Shown: positions 13,652 to 26,513, numbered from the stretch's first letter. The stretch: 64,000 nucleotides of DNA from Holacanthus passer (GCA_025331565.1 JAFREQ010000026.1:2294001-2358000); one strand, 5' to 3'. Notes: generated by a model from the sequence alone, not told the origin. Numbers and translations are program-made.

Positions 13652-13880
13652 CAGTAATGAGTAGTATAATGGATTACAGTAGTAAAAGTACGGTAAATAT
13701 TGTAATCACATCACTGTTACGAATGCCACTTCATTACTTTGTCACTGTTGATCAAGTAAAGACAGTAATGTACTAAGTAATGTAATTAATTACCTTTGCA
13801 TTTAGTAATTAATGAAGAAATCAATCAGTAAAATGTAAAGAGTAATTGTTTACATTTTCCAAGTAACCTCCCCAACACTG
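13652..13880. mobile_element. Non-autonomous DNA transposon remnant with CAGTGTTGGG-type end
   Basis: The right end reads GTAACCTCCCCAACACTG; its reverse complement starts CAGTGTTGGGGAGGTTACTT. This terminus recurs widely in teleost genomes and resembles hAT-type ends. The inside is full of GTAATTAAGTAAT-like words, also characteristic of this repeat type. The left end is less preserved, starting CAGTAATGAGTAG without the TGGGG portion, so the copy is probably truncated or diverged there. There is no transposase frame. Assignment to hAT is inference from the CAG-beginning terminus. Confidence 0.55.
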
Positions 13881-15051
13881 ATAAATAAACATGACATTTC
13901 ATTCGTTTCATTTCATCACTGTCACTCATCCTCTGTCACACCATGTCAGAGGAGGTTTTCTTCAAGACTAATCAGCCTCTCTATAGAATTAGTGTCATTC
14001 ATCAGCAGCCTAATGAATAATACAGATAGTGAGTGTGACATCCCTCCCTCTCTACCTGTTGTTTGTGTGGCTGGTTTGTCTCCTGGCTCAGGAGCCAGTT
14101 GGCAGAGCAGAGAAACTGTCTCCACCTGAGTAAACTGGGCCTCAGCCTATTTAAGTGGCTTCATCTCTAAACTCTCTCTTCTCTTCCTCCCAGGCTTCCA
14201 CCAGCCGCTTTCAGTTTTGTTTGCACCCATCACACACTACACTCATCCATACATACATTCATTAGTAATCTAATTAACACTGTGACACAAATTGTCACTG
14301 ACCTGTAGAATATTTTCATTCTACAGAAGAAAATAGTCCCAATAGTTCCAGACATTATTTATGGAAAGACAGCGTCCGATGCTTTGAACAGCACCAATAA
14401 AAAAATAAACAGAAAAATCACCTCCACTGTGTGTCAGACATCTCAGAGGGAATTTTTAATTTTTTGGATTTTGGCCAACTGACCTTTTAAGATGGAAATT
14501 ATAGATACACAGTGGATAACATTTAAAGTATGTCAAGTCACAGACAACATAAGTGCCATTAGAAATGTGGTATTAGCACATTGCATTTAGTTTGGATGAT
14601 ATATTTTTTAGTGCATATACTTCCTGGATGCCCTCGAGGGCTGCTTTGTTCACTTATACCTTGGACCTGCTGCTTGCAAAGCTAATCTAGAGCTATATTA
14701 CAATGTTATAACCAAAACTGACAAGTGCATTTTTAGATATCCAGGAAATGTCAAGTGAAGAGAAACCATATCGCAGTCTGTCTTTTTATTCTATTTCAAA
14801 CACTATTTAAACACTTTACATGCAGCTCTCTTTCCTTCATATGCTGTTACACTTCTCCTCCTCTCTCTCTCCACTCCCCTCTACGTCTCCCCCCGTTCAT
14901 CACCCTGAAGTGCTGAAACGCAGAGAAGACAAATGTGTTCTTACTTCCAGGCTCTTTACTTTTCTCAGAACACTGATGAAGTGGCAGCAACACCTGCCTG
15001 CCTGTGTGCTTCAGTTTGTGTGCTTGTGTTCACATGTTTGCATCTCTGTGC

Positions 15052-15057
<6 letters not shown>

Positions 15058-15101
<44 letters not shown>
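15058..15101. repeat. (GT)22 microsatellite
   Basis: About 22 uninterrupted GT units follow AAAAGA. It is one of the longest perfect dinucleotide tracts in the window and begins a local cluster of inverted CA and GT tracts. Confidence 0.97.
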
Positions 15102-15106
<5 letters not shown>

Positions 15107-15365
15107 AGCTGAAGAGCAAGCTTGCTTACGCTGTATAAATTTTGTTAAGTGAACACTCTTGAGAATGAAACATAGAGTCCTGCTTCTCTCCTTCACAAAA
15201 ACCGTCGACACAAAGGTGGACACACACACCACACGCAAACACACACAAGCTCTTAACTGGTTGCTCTTTAAGAAGTGAGAAAAGAAACTTAAACCCCCTC
15301 TCTCCTGCCATCTGTTAGTGTGCAGGCAAAACCCACTCTCCCCCGCCCTCTGCAATCTGCTGCAT

Positions 15366-15406
15366 CACACACACACACGCGCACACACACACACACATAC
15401 ACACAC
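15366..15406. repeat. Imperfect (CA)n microsatellite
   Basis: CA units run for about 40 bp, interrupted by CGCG near 15378-15381 and by one TA near 15398. The alternation CA/CG/CA is purine-pyrimidine throughout, a composition with left-handed-DNA potential. Confidence 0.93.
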
Positions 15407-15524
15407 TGACACAATACATACTCACCCATGCTCCCACTCTTTTGCACACAAACACATTCAGATGCAATACCAAACATTTTGTTAAGACTTGAGACACAAT
15501 ATCACATCCACCCCTTCCCTAGCA

Positions 15525-15544
15525 ACACACACACACACACACAC
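15525..15544. repeat. (AC)10 microsatellite
   Basis: Ten AC units lie between AGCA and GCTC. It belongs to the 15.0-15.6 kb cluster and is followed by further broken CACA words to about 15567 and by GTGTGTGT near 15617. Confidence 0.93.
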
Positions 15545-15659
15545 GCTCACAGACTCATACACACACCACACCTACACAAGCCCACTTCTTGCATCTCCAT
15601 GGAGCTCACTCTGTGCGTGTGTGTGTGTCTCCTTTCTGGAGCCTGCGGACAGATGGGAG

Positions 15660-15775
15660 AGAGCGGAGCATGATGGCGATGCTTGTGATTGATCTTATTA
15701 ATCCTAAAGAGCAGACATGTCGGCGTATGATGTTTATCAAATCTACCTGGCAAACCCGACAATCCTGAGAATAGC
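15660..15775. promoter_or_regulatory. Candidate conserved noncoding block
   Basis: This is a compact non-repetitive stretch right after the microsatellite cluster, with homeodomain- and GATA-like words (TTGATCTTATTAATCC, GTTTATCAAATC). It lacks simple repeats and stable open frames. The call rests only on appearance; no alignment was possible. Confidence 0.2.
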
Positions 15776-17819
15776 TCTACAGGGAAGGAGGGAGAACTGA
15801 AAGAATGAATATAAAAAGATGGAGAAAGAGGAGCTGGAGGTGAGAAAAAGAAAGAGTGAATGAATTATCCTGTAGATTCAAAGACTGAGCCAGACAGATC
15901 AGAAAGTCAGTGACAATAAGAACAGAAAGAAACTGCACTTTATTTTTTATCCAGCGTCCTTGTTATAGTAAATTATTTGCCTTCCAACTTTACTCACCTT
16001 TATTCTTCACACAAACACTGTCAGCTTTGATTTGTCTATATGATACACATCAACCTGAGAGCTCATCTCAGAAGGTACAGTAACAATCTAAAGAGCTTGA
16101 TTTTGATCTTGCAGAGGTGTGACTATAACTGAACATCTTTCAGTGTTTCCCCTGCCATTGCCTCGCCTCACAGAACCCCCTCCCCCCGGAATAATCAAAA
16201 CTATAGACATTTAAGTTGAGAGATCTTTGTTAGAAAATGATGTGCTTGTCTCTGTTTCCTTCTCTTTCTGCACATCCTCTCTGCTGCTGTTTGTGACACC
16301 GTTATTAGTGCAGACGTCACTGACATTCTAATATTACCGCTATAATGTGAAACAATAACTCGGCCTAGTCAGTGTTCAGTGTATTTACTGCACCAATGTA
16401 ATGTTGGTAAAGACTTGTTTCAGTACTTTTCTTGTTTGGAAATTAGTCTAACAAAGACCCCATTTAGATATGGTATTAAAATGCCATCTGTATTCAGGCA
16501 TGTTATCCAGATCAGGAAAAACACATGTTAATGCAAGGTTTAAATGCAGAAACTACAGAATAATAACCACTATGCTGCATTTGTGCTACTTGTACTACTT
16601 AAATCTCTGACCAGAACCCAGTAGTGGTCAATTTTCCAACAAACCAGTTTCAGGGGTCCAGTCCCCAACATGTTATTTGCCTAATTTATGTGCACTCTTT
16701 TCATTTCAGCTCAGTGTGAGTCATTACTGTGTTTTCCTGTCATTTACAGTCTAGTTCTCTGCTCTGCTCTCGCTCTGCGTCCGCCCCCCCATCACAGTCA
16801 ACCAAGGGGAGACACTTTCTTTGTACTACATAAAACACATTAGCACGGCAAGTCTTCAAAGTCAAATACAATCGCTGTAGCACAGACAGTTACACTATGG
16901 TACATGGCCTATCTTTAACCAACTTAACTGTTCCATGGTCACGATCAAAATACCACACAGCCGTCAGGGTCTGCCAAGGTCAGTGTGATATGAATTTCTT
17001 CAAATGCTGAGCCTCGTGTGACTATACACACCTAAGTAAGCTGCACTTTAGACCTCATTCAATATGAATGAATTAAAAAGATCAATGTTTTCTCAAAGGA
17101 ACTCTTTATTTCATGTATTAAGAAAAACATTTTTTACAACATATTCCTAACACAGTAGTAAACGATGGGAAGTGTTACACAGGACAACTTGTTGGATGCA
17201 TCTCCATTGAAACCCTGGCAGCTGTGTATCCTTGGTCAGTATCATCTTTTGAAATCCACACTTTTCAACAACATTACAGTGTGCAGTTGTATGTCCTTGT
17301 GAATGAAATAGCTTATGGTTCAGTTAAGATAAAATGCCACCATTTAAGGTTTATTTGTATGTTGCTGTAGTGTGGTTGGTGTGATAGCAGCTTGTGTATG
17401 TTCACCTGGATTTAAAGGAAGATCGCCATAATGTGTGAACAGAGCCAAACCTTTTTACAATTATACTTGCATTTCCATCTGCTCAGACCAACTCTTATCA
17501 CAACTGCAAGCCCAAAGGGCAGTTTTCATAGCTGTCATTAGCTGAGGCATGCACACAACTTGAAAATCCTATAAATGTCTTATAGAGATTTGCTGATAAA
17601 CTTTGACATTTACATATGTTCATTTTTCTATATGAAATATTCATCATCAAAATATATGTGATAAATATGATTAGGGTCGAGTCTCGCGTGGTGTAGATTA
17701 ACGTGGGATTGGGACTGTGCTTTCAACTGCTTACAGGATGCATAAGTGACAAATCATCCTGATTATACAATGTACTGGAGTACATCTAAAGAAGCACTAG
17801 AGGCAGCACATAGAGAATA

Positions 17820-18030
17820 AATGTGGGCCAAGCACTCAACCCTGAAGGACAACCCTGAATGATCAAGGCCTTCACTAAAAGTCCTAACAGAGAAGTAGAA
17901 CTTGAAGCACTTGAGTTCTGTTATCAATACAGTACTCATGTCGCCTTCAAGGGGTCGCACAATCAGTCAGATGAAATTGCACTGAGACCCAGGAGAACAA
18001 GAGGTCAAGGAGATCTTTTCTGTATGAACT
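17820..18030 (+). repeat. Interspersed fish repeat fragment (family shared with 28.5 kb?)
   Basis: Phrases such as GGGCCAAGCACTCAACCCTG near 17824, AAAAGTCCTAACAGAGAAGTAG near 17876, ACTTGAGTTCTGTTATCAAT and GATGAAATTGCACTGAGACC correspond, in order, to a recurrent multi-kilobase teleost repeat I recall. The segment at 28.5-28.8 kb appears to be a different part of that same repeat. There is no long open frame and the boundaries are approximate. The assignment is from memory of sequence style, so family and class are left open. Confidence 0.45.
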
Positions 18031-20234
18031 CGTCCACTACAAATACATTATTAAAATATATTCAAACAATATTTCATAAGAAACAATTTACTGCTAATAA
18101 TATGCAACAATAAGTCCATGGGCCCAACCTACATCTAACAGTCAATCCACGGATAAACTGCTCCAGAATCAAAAATAAATGAAATGTTGTGCTCATTCTT
18201 CCACATGCAGACAATGTTTAAATAAATACCACAAAGCTTAAAGTCAATCCGGGGCTGAGTTCTTGCTCTTTCTTCATCTTTGATTCTTTTACATTGACTG
18301 TGTTTGACCTGAACTGACTGAATTCTATTGTGGTGCAGAGGACGTCTGATTCTCTCATTAATAAAGTGTTTCACTTTACAAAGGAGGAGCAAAATTTTCC
18401 AAAAAAACAAGCACACTGAAAAGACATAATAAGCCAACCTACGCAACCCAACTTACGCAGAGAGAGAGAGAGGATTGTGGGAGGTTTGTGCGACAATAAG
18501 CAAGTGCGTTTGTTCCTATATGTGCTGTAATTTTTGCTTGTCTCATCCTCATCTCACAAAAGAACATGCGGAGGGAAACAGTCATAACTTTATCCTCCTA
18601 ATAAAGTCAGTCTGCCTCAGCCCACAGAGCCACACAGATGCTGTCTAAGCCTGCCGTCTGATTAAAATAAGAATATTCTTTCCATATGGTTTCTAGCAGT
18701 GAGATTGACAGTGAAGGGAAGATGCTTGAAGGTGTTCCTCTGGGACCAGTTGACAGCTATATTCATTCTGGGTTATTCTCCACAGGCACTTCCATTGAGA
18801 GCTTTCTAGGGAAATACAGCGTTGACAGATATGCATCAGTGGCTTCAGTCATATGCAGATGACACATGCAAAGGGTGAATGGCTGGCAAGGCCAGAGGGC
18901 ATCGGCCAACCCTGCCAAAATACATTAAGCTCTGTACAATAAAAAAAATATAGGCTGCATAGCACAAATCACATGACTGGATAACCTGCATGTCAGCAAA
19001 ATGTTTACATTATATTGTTACAGTTCTCAGTTTATATTGTACTGTAGAATAAAAAACAAAAAGACACAGAGGTGCATTTAGAATCTGGATTTGAATTTAC
19101 TGCTGGTTGCTGTCTTGGTGTTTGCATGTGGAAAAAAAATCAACATATTTCAAGAGAGAAGTGGGGTATTATTGCTTCCTGTTGTATTTGGTCACACATA
19201 TTTATTCACACATCTTGAATCAGCACTGCACTTAGAGAAAATTGGATAGATAAGTTGTCCCTTACAATTTGGCATTTTCAGTATCAACTTGCCATTTTTA
19301 GCTATTTTTAGTTAAAGCGCTTGCTTATGACAGGAGGTGCCAATGAGCAATGGGCAGTTAGGCTGCAATTTGAATATGTGTAGGAGGTGGTGGAGGCATC
19401 TGTTTTGCATGCAGTGTGCAACAAATTATTGCCAATAATTCGATGTCTGTGGCAATTGGAATGTGAATTTCTAACACTCATAGTTACAACAACCAGGATG
19501 AAAGAATTTCCAAACATGCATCATCTGTGGTGGGCAGATCCAGGCCAGGATCTCAAACAGGAGGGTTACATCATATTTCTTGATTGACTGGTTGACAGCC
19601 TACATGGGTCAGCATATTATGAGACTTGTTTGAGACAGACCAGACTAAAGACGATCCGTCGGAAGAATAAAATTAGCCCCATGTTGTCATGGTGGAGAAG
19701 CAGGAGATGTTTTTTCTTCCTGTGGATATGTGGCGAAATTAAAAGTGGTGCCAGTTGAGCTTCAATAAATAAATTGCGTATAAATTCTAATATAATCTCC
19801 TCTGCCTACATTGGAGAAAAGACTCATAGGATGCTTATGGGTGTCTCATACTCCAAGACATCACTTTCAAAATTAAATTAAAGATCACATAATCCAAAGA
19901 TCAGACATCACTGGCAGAAGAATACTAAAGGACGAGATCATCACAACTGAAGAACTGACTAAAACATGGAGAAATGAATCTGTTCACACAGCCACTTTGT
20001 GGGGAATCGTGTCCAAAAATTAGTCCTCTACAAAAAATTATGTTTAGGTCAAGCTTAGCATCAGACATGTAGCAGTTCCATACAGTCAGTCTAAAAACTG
20101 TGTGTTTCTCTCACCCAGCTAACAACAAAAACACAACCACTGCAGGATTTTTTTTTTATCTTGAAGTGAAACATACTCTTAAGTGTGTCTTAATTAAACT
20201 TTAAGTAAAACTAACTGAAAAGAAAATATCTAGA

Positions 20235-20415
20235 GCTGCAGAAATGTAGACAGATAGCAGAAAAAAACAAGATGGTGAGAAGAACAGATTTGAACAGATA
20301 GTGAAAAGAACAGGCAGATAAACGACAAACATGGAGAGACATTGACAGACAGGTGAAGAGACAGCTGATATACAGATAGGTATGCAGGCAGGCAGGGAGA
20401 CAGGCAGACAAATAA
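20235..20415. repeat. Decayed tetranucleotide (ACAG/CAGA-type) repeat field
   Basis: AACAGAT, AACAGGCAGATA, GACAGACAGG and GGCAGGCAGG recur with interruptions over about 180 bp. Read on the other strand it gives CTGTCTGT words, so it looks like the mirror of the field at 10478-10690. Overlapping minus-strand open frames here are composition artefacts. Confidence 0.6.
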
Positions 20416-20852
20416 GTGAAGGATATGCAGTGCTGCTGCATAATAGCCAAACATAAATATTGTAGAATAGATGGAGCCTCCACCGAGTGTAAAAAAAACC
20501 CCATCAAGTTCCTCATCCTGAAAATCCTACACAGTTAACGTGTGAATACGTATCTCAGAGGATCATGGAGTCTCGTCAACAAACACAATATAGATCCCAT
20601 CAGGAATAAAAAGATCATGTTCCAGGTTTATTTTGCAACTTTCTCCTTATTTGCCAAGCTGAATTACGGTTTGTTTGCATCTGAGATACTGTATTTCTTG
20701 CTCGCTCTGTCTCGTCTTTGTTTTCCCTTCCTTCACTCTCTAACCTCTTACCTCTCTTTCCCCCCTCTCTCTCTCCCTCTCTTGGCTTTGATGTTTGAGC
20801 GCTCAGGGCCCTCATTGCTGAATTACTATTCCCTTCATGATTATTGTCTGAT

Positions 20853-20879
20853 GGGGGTTTGGGGGTGGGGGGGTGGGGG
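20853..20879 (+). other. G-quadruplex-forming run
   Basis: Four guanine runs of 5, 5, 7 and 5 residues are separated by loops of TTT, T and T. This satisfies the usual intramolecular G-quadruplex pattern (four runs of at least three G with loops of 1-7) with very short loops, which favours high stability. It follows a strongly pyrimidine-rich stretch at 20700-20782 on the same strand. Confidence 0.85.
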
Positions 20880-21218
20880 TGGAGGTTGGTGTGCAATCGG
20901 TAAACTGTATAAACTGGAAATGGAAAATTGACATTGTCTCTGTGGCTCTAACTGAAAGTGCAATCTTTTGTCTTATTCGCATCCCAGGATATTCTGACCC
21001 ATATGTGATACCATTTTCATACTGAAATTGAAATATTGCTTTGATATAACACAGTTCTTTGGTACAGGAGAAAACAAACAAGTTGGTTCCATTTTACAAT
21101 AAACAGGAAGTGTCAGACAGAGAATCTACAACTAGCTATCCAACTATTACTTGGGTCAGACAGTGATGAACACAATGATTTTACTGATTCTGCCTTACGG
21201 TTTTACAAAGTGTTCCTG

Positions 21219-21384
21219 AGTCCATGTAGTAATCTCCTTTATACAATCATGTGTTTGACAAAGTGTTGAACCTCTCTCCATCCTTGCTTGTAAATGACTG
21301 AGTCTTTCCAGGATGAACCTTTCATACCCAATCATGACACTATCACCTGTTACCAATGAACCTGTTTACCTGTGCAATGATCCA
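21219..21384 (-). mobile_element. Inverted internal fragment of the 34.8 kb TIR element family
   Basis: The reverse complement of this stretch matches 35227-35390 almost base for base: TGGATCATT, GGTAAACAGGTTCA, GGTAACAGGTGATAGT, CATGATTGGGTATGAAAGG, CTGGAAAGACTCAGTCATT, AAGCAAGGATGGAGAGAGGTT, TGTCAAACACATGATTGTAT and CTACATGGACT occur in the same order. It is an internal fragment without the terminal inverted repeats and lies on the strand opposite to the fuller copy. The similarity is seen directly in the sequence. Confidence 0.9.
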
Positions 21385-23446
21385 TGATCCAATAATGATA
21401 TTTACAAATTCAATGAAGTTGATGAGGTCAGACATTAAATATATTGTCCTTAAACTTGGACTACAAAGATTAGCATCTGCTACAATGGCAGGGAGAAATA
21501 TTTTGATATAGATATTTCAACACTTTACTGATACAAAATACAAGACAATTAACCATAGGGAGTATAGAGGGAACTGTAAACACTGAGGTCGAGTGGGTGA
21601 ATTGTGCTGTGAGACGATCCGACTTGACAGAGAGCGATCACCTGTCAGCACGGCATGGTGGAGTCAAACATTCAGCTGGGAGATTTGGAGGTCTGAGATC
21701 ATCTGGGCATCAGATGATCAGTGTGCTGGTATTTATATCATGGTCTGTCAGAACATTGGCTAATTTCATAATTGCATGTTTTCTTTGGTCTGTCTCAGTT
21801 CCTTGGTTTTATTTGTACCTTTTTCCACTTCATATCCAGTTTGTCCTTCTGCCTCTCTTCTACAAGGCAGTCACCTTTTTTTTTTTTTGAAAACTAATTT
21901 AATTCATGAAGGAAACTTTTGAATTGCAGAGTTGAAATGATTCCTTATCAGTGTGTGAGCACCTCTATTGATTTTTGTGTCTTGCAGGCCTGAGGTGGCA
22001 TGCGTCCTTGTAGAGTCAACGATTAACACTTCAGTCAGTCTGACCTGTCGATATCTGGTTGTGACTCGGTGTCAGGACTTATGACATTTGTTCTAGATGT
22101 CAAAATTTTTCTTTCTTCCTGCACAACTTCCTTACTCATCTCCTCTGACCTCCACCAAATCCTAATTCTTCCTTCTCTCTTCCCGCTCAGTTTTTCTTTT
22201 AACTGCCTTTTCTGAGCTCCTCCTGTCAGTCCGTTACTGGCCATAGTCTCACAAAGGGTCATAAAAGAACACAAACAAATAATTACTTATTAACACCAAC
22301 TGGTTGGAACATTATTATATTTATTAACCTTAGGGAATTGAAACAGTTTTGGTTATGGTTCGGGTTAAGTGTGATCAGCATCAGGTGATTAAAACAATGT
22401 TGTTATAAGGATAAAATTCAACCCATTACAAACAATAGAAAACTCATTTGCATTAATTACAAATAAATGAGGAAGATAAGGGTTTTTTTTCTCCATGTAA
22501 TTTACAGCCCCGTATGACGTCAAATGGTGTAATACACCTGTCGATCCACTAGAGGATACCAGGTTTTGCCTCACCTAAGTGTGAAAAGTACATGCGTGTA
22601 TAAAAGTGCAGTACCAGCAGGGGACGATAATGATGGGAGCAAAGGATGAACGTAGCATAAAGAGCAACAGTGTCCACCTTGGGAGGAGGGAGAGAAACAC
22701 AGGACTTTGATTCAAGAGACTGGGTTTGAACTAATAGTCAACATTGACAGTTTTAAGGAAGCAATTAGTTTAACCAAGTAGTTTTGGTGCCTCAGCAAGC
22801 TTTATTTTGAAAATCTAACTGGACGTTCCATATTTATTCAAACTTGATCGTGAAATGAGAATCTTTGATGCCTTGACAAGGCAAAACATGACACTTACAC
22901 AGTGGACTGGTGGGTCTGTTATGCACATTGGTGAGATACTGGGTTGTAATTTAATTTGGGAACTTGTTTTTATGAGTTGTGCATCAGTGAATTGTAAGAA
23001 ATCATGCTAATTTGATGTAATCAGAGAAACTAGGTTCCCCTCACTGATTCCTTCTCCCTTGTTTAATTTATTTTCACCCTTCTTACCTTTGCTTCTTCTC
23101 TCTTCACATCCTCCTCCGCGACTTCATGCCTCTTTTGTCTAATTTTCCTCCTCTTCATCTTCATGTCTCCTCTTCCTCCACCCCCTCTTGCTGAACTGAA
23201 AACCACAGATTGATGGCCAGCCACAGCTGAGGAGTGAGAGAGTCGGGCTGTCTCCTGCTTTAGCCTCCACTGTATCTGTGTCATGTCTCTCAGGCCTGGC
23301 TGACCTTCACACAGTTCACAAGATGCCAGAAGGAAGAAGACCTGACAGTTCCACACACAAACACGAGCACCCACACATTCTATAAAACGCTAAATACAAT
23401 ATGTATATTCACAGTTGATGCGCAGGCAGATGCTTTCATCTGCTCC

Positions 23447-23450
<4 letters not shown>

Positions 23451-23488
<38 letters not shown>
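23451..23488. repeat. (CA)19 microsatellite
   Basis: About 19 perfect CA units lie between CCTATA and GTGC. A (GT)10 tract follows 116 bp downstream, so the two are complementary and in inverted orientation. Confidence 0.96.
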
Positions 23489-23490
<2 letters not shown>

Positions 23491-23604
23491 GCCTGTAAAC
23501 GATGACAAATGATTTGCTGACAGATTGAGCAGAAAGCTTAGTATGTGTCTCTCTTTATGCTCTCATGGTTTATGTTAAACATGTGTACATAAGAGTGTAT
23601 GCGC

Positions 23605-23624
23605 GTGTGTGTGTGTGTGTGTGT
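23605..23624. repeat. (GT)10 microsatellite
   Basis: Ten GT units directly follow GCGC. It forms an inverted pair with the (CA)19 tract upstream. Confidence 0.94.
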
Positions 23625-23949
23625 CAACATGCACATTCAATAGCCTGCATTTCTCTTTTACCTCACCAGTACATTCTAAACACATGTACATGCCATTGTA
23701 CATGACATTTGCATTTGACTGCATGTGAGCCTGGTATGCAGTGAATGCAATTTTTCACAGTATTTACAGAAGCCAAGTAAAGACATTTCTCTCCTTTATT
23801 TTTTTCACTGCACAAACTGAAAAGCTTTGATACTGACTGAAATAATAAACTAAATGCTTAAACTAGCTCTTCCAGCAAACAAACAAATAGTAGCCTAATA
23901 CAAATTCAAGAACATTATCTGTCATGGCCAAGTTTCTTAGCAGAGCAAA

Positions 23950-24390
23950 ACTTAAAGCTGCACTAATAATAAGATATTTTTATACTAATGATGAATCAAA
24001 TGAATACTGGTGATGTGAAAATGTTGCTTGTCGTATTTAACTCAATAGAGAATGATCACAGTCTTGCACATCCCCTCAGTTCTGTGGAGCATTTCAGTGG
24101 CTTTCTGTTCATTCTGAAGATGCACTGCCTCATTGTTTTGGTTCAGACTCACCCCTCTCATCTACCTTTGTTTTCAAGCACAGTAGGCAGATATTTAATG
24201 TGAAACCAGAGAAACAGAGCTGGAAGGAGAGTGAACAGTGGACTGAACATTCACTGTGTGGCAAGAAACATGGTTCCAAATGAATGCTAATGTTGCCGTC
24301 TGTTGGATGTGTAAATAAGTGATGTTGTGTTGTCAGCTTGAAAAAAACATCTTCACAAATCTGGCCAGCGTGTTTGAAAACATCCTAAAA
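23950..24390. repeat. Probable teleost interspersed repeat
   Basis: The block starts TTAAAGCTGCACTAATAATA and continues through GATGAATCAAATGAATACTGG, GTCTTGCACATCCCCTCAG, TGAAGATGCACTGCCTCATTG and ACAGAGCTGGAAGGAGAGTG. I recall this order of phrases from a common percomorph repeat. There is no coding frame and no second copy in this window. The class is unknown and the boundaries approximate; without a database the call stays tentative. Confidence 0.42.
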
Positions 24391-26513
24391 ATTGTCCATT
24401 TTCACTTGCATTCTCGTAATTCATAAGCTGAGCGTTGCACGTCTTTTTTATACTGGTGTATTGTGTATCTCTTTTGCTCCCATCTCCATTGTTCTCCTGG
24501 CCTTATTTTATTATTGTCTCGCACTCTGTGATGTGTTGTTTTGAAAGCTGCTGAAAACTTGCAGTTGGCTTTGTTTCCTCATGTGAAAGAGCGTATAAAG
24601 CCTTCACTTCCCCGGTAAGACTGTTCCTGACTAAATGGAGGGTTTTGTGATCATAGAGCTTTTCAGGATTTTATCAACATCTGATTGCTCCTTTAACAGC
24701 CTGGTTCACACTGATTTTGTTGCAGCTTCATTTGCAGGGTAATACAAGTTTCATGAATCATTAATGACTCAACGGGAACAGACAGCTTCCAATTTTTTTG
24801 GCTTCTAATTAGGGATATTTATTGGCCTCAATGTGAAAGCATGTTAAAATATTGACAACATTAACAAAAGACCTACTTTTTGCATGCACGGTATACATAT
24901 GTCCAAGATGAAACAGCTCAGTTGCACGGAAATTACATTGTCACTGTTGCCTGGATACGGAGACTGTTGGATTCCATTAGATATTGAGATTCAAGGTCCT
25001 TTTAAGTCCTTCCTGTAAAAAATCAGCTTGGGAAAACTTGCCATGTGACTGCTATATTCTGTGTCTTACATATAGCACATGGAGATACAGTGGATTAACA
25101 TACCCGCAAGCGCCCTGCAGCATTTGAAACAGCAAATGCACAGCCCTTTTACATTCATCTCCTCCAGTGCAGCAAAAAATAAAAAAAACCCTGAAAATTC
25201 AGAAATGTTCCAGACTGAAAGACATTAAACAAAGACAAGTTGGAGTCAAATCTTCAGTTTTGAACATATGCTGTGGAAGCAGAGCCTGTGGTTTCACTCT
25301 GACAGAATTTTCAGTCTGATAGCTCTCATTTCAGGGGAACTGAAATCTGAATAACCCCGAGGTCTGATTTGGCAAAACATCAGCATCCGAATGTGTGTTA
25401 GTGAGTGTGCAACGAAGATGCGTGCATTGAGGCAGCAGGTTTGTGTGACTGTGACTGTTTGTGTGTGCATTAATATCATACGATCTCCTCCTTTCTGCAG
25501 CCCGACAGTTAAAAACAGCCTGTTGTTCTTACAGGAATCAGGTAGCAGTTCCCGGAGGTTCGGGAACGATCGGGACAGTTTTTACATTTGCAAGAAGAGC
25601 TTTACTGCTCACAGAAGATACAGTGGTACAACTGAGAGAGAGTAACAAACAGTCAAGAGGATGAAGGTATAAATGATATGAGGAGACATGACCTTGGTAC
25701 TGTATGTTATGTAAGTGTGTGTGTTTCTGTGTGTATGTTATTCTGTGTGTGCACATAGGGTTGGAACACTGTTGACCTCTGGGAACTTTTATACTTCACA
25801 AAGATAAATGCTTTTTGCCCTGTCTCTCAATTGTGAACCATGATTAGTTGGACCAGCCTTGATTTTCACTGAAAATACTTGACACACACTTTCACGCACA
25901 TGAAGACTAATGGATTGAAGGTGGTTTGGCTCAGCGGGTGCAGCTTTGTTTGTTCTGTTATTCGGTTTTAAATTTGGTATTTACCTCTTAGGTAAAAGCA
26001 GGTAAAAGTGCTGATAATTGCCTTCAGCCTGTGGGATACTGGAAGGGAACCAAGAGAAAAGGAAAAGGCTATTAATTATTAAGACTGACTATTAAAATGT
26101 CTCTTTTTAAAACAGACCTTTTGCATCTGTGTCAAAGATGGGCAGAGAAACACACATACGTTCGGTATATGTCGCATCATTAACTTTGTATTTTATTTTA
26201 CTCTCTTTACACTGTTGTGGATTGTTTTCATGCCACTGTTTCATAACACACTCAGTTTCAAAATACAAAACCTTTCAGCAATTATTCTCTACCCTGTGTG
26301 AAGTAGAGGACAGACGGCTCGTATATAACCTTGTATGAAATTTGTTCACTCTTCAAAAAGATCATAAAGTTGAATTGACACCTCTCTGAAACAGTTTCAA
26401 CAACAACTGAATATTATAACCTTCATGAACATAGGATTTATTGAGGTGCTGTTGTGTGCAGGCCGCATTAGTTTTAGAGCGTGTGAGAGTTCACATTTGT
26501 ACTGTTACTAGCT

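Larger units (their letters stand above)
13885..17815. other. Gene-less stretch with a microsatellite cluster
   Basis: Apart from the CA/GT cluster at 15058-15630, this holds unique sequence. Open frames of up to 114 codons near 15.0-15.7 kb are translations of the CA/GT tracts and are not genes. No RNA gene was seen. Confidence 0.55.
18035..21215. other. Unique sequence with a decayed CAGA field and a G-rich run
   Basis: No gene is supported. The stretch includes unique A/T-rich DNA, the ACAG/CAGA field at 20235-20415, a pyrimidine-rich run at about 20700-20782 (C/T, then CTCTCTCT) and the G-rich run at 20853. A small near-palindrome, AATTATTGCCAATAATT, lies near 19424. Confidence 0.55.

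Noticed and set aside
14820..15762. Several overlapping open frames rich in Cys/Val or Thr/His
   Set aside because: They are translations of CA/GT microsatellites and do not reflect genes.
23063..23374. 103-codon minus-strand frame rich in Lys/Arg/Glu
   Set aside because: The charged composition follows from a T/C-rich plus strand, with no domain and no exon context.
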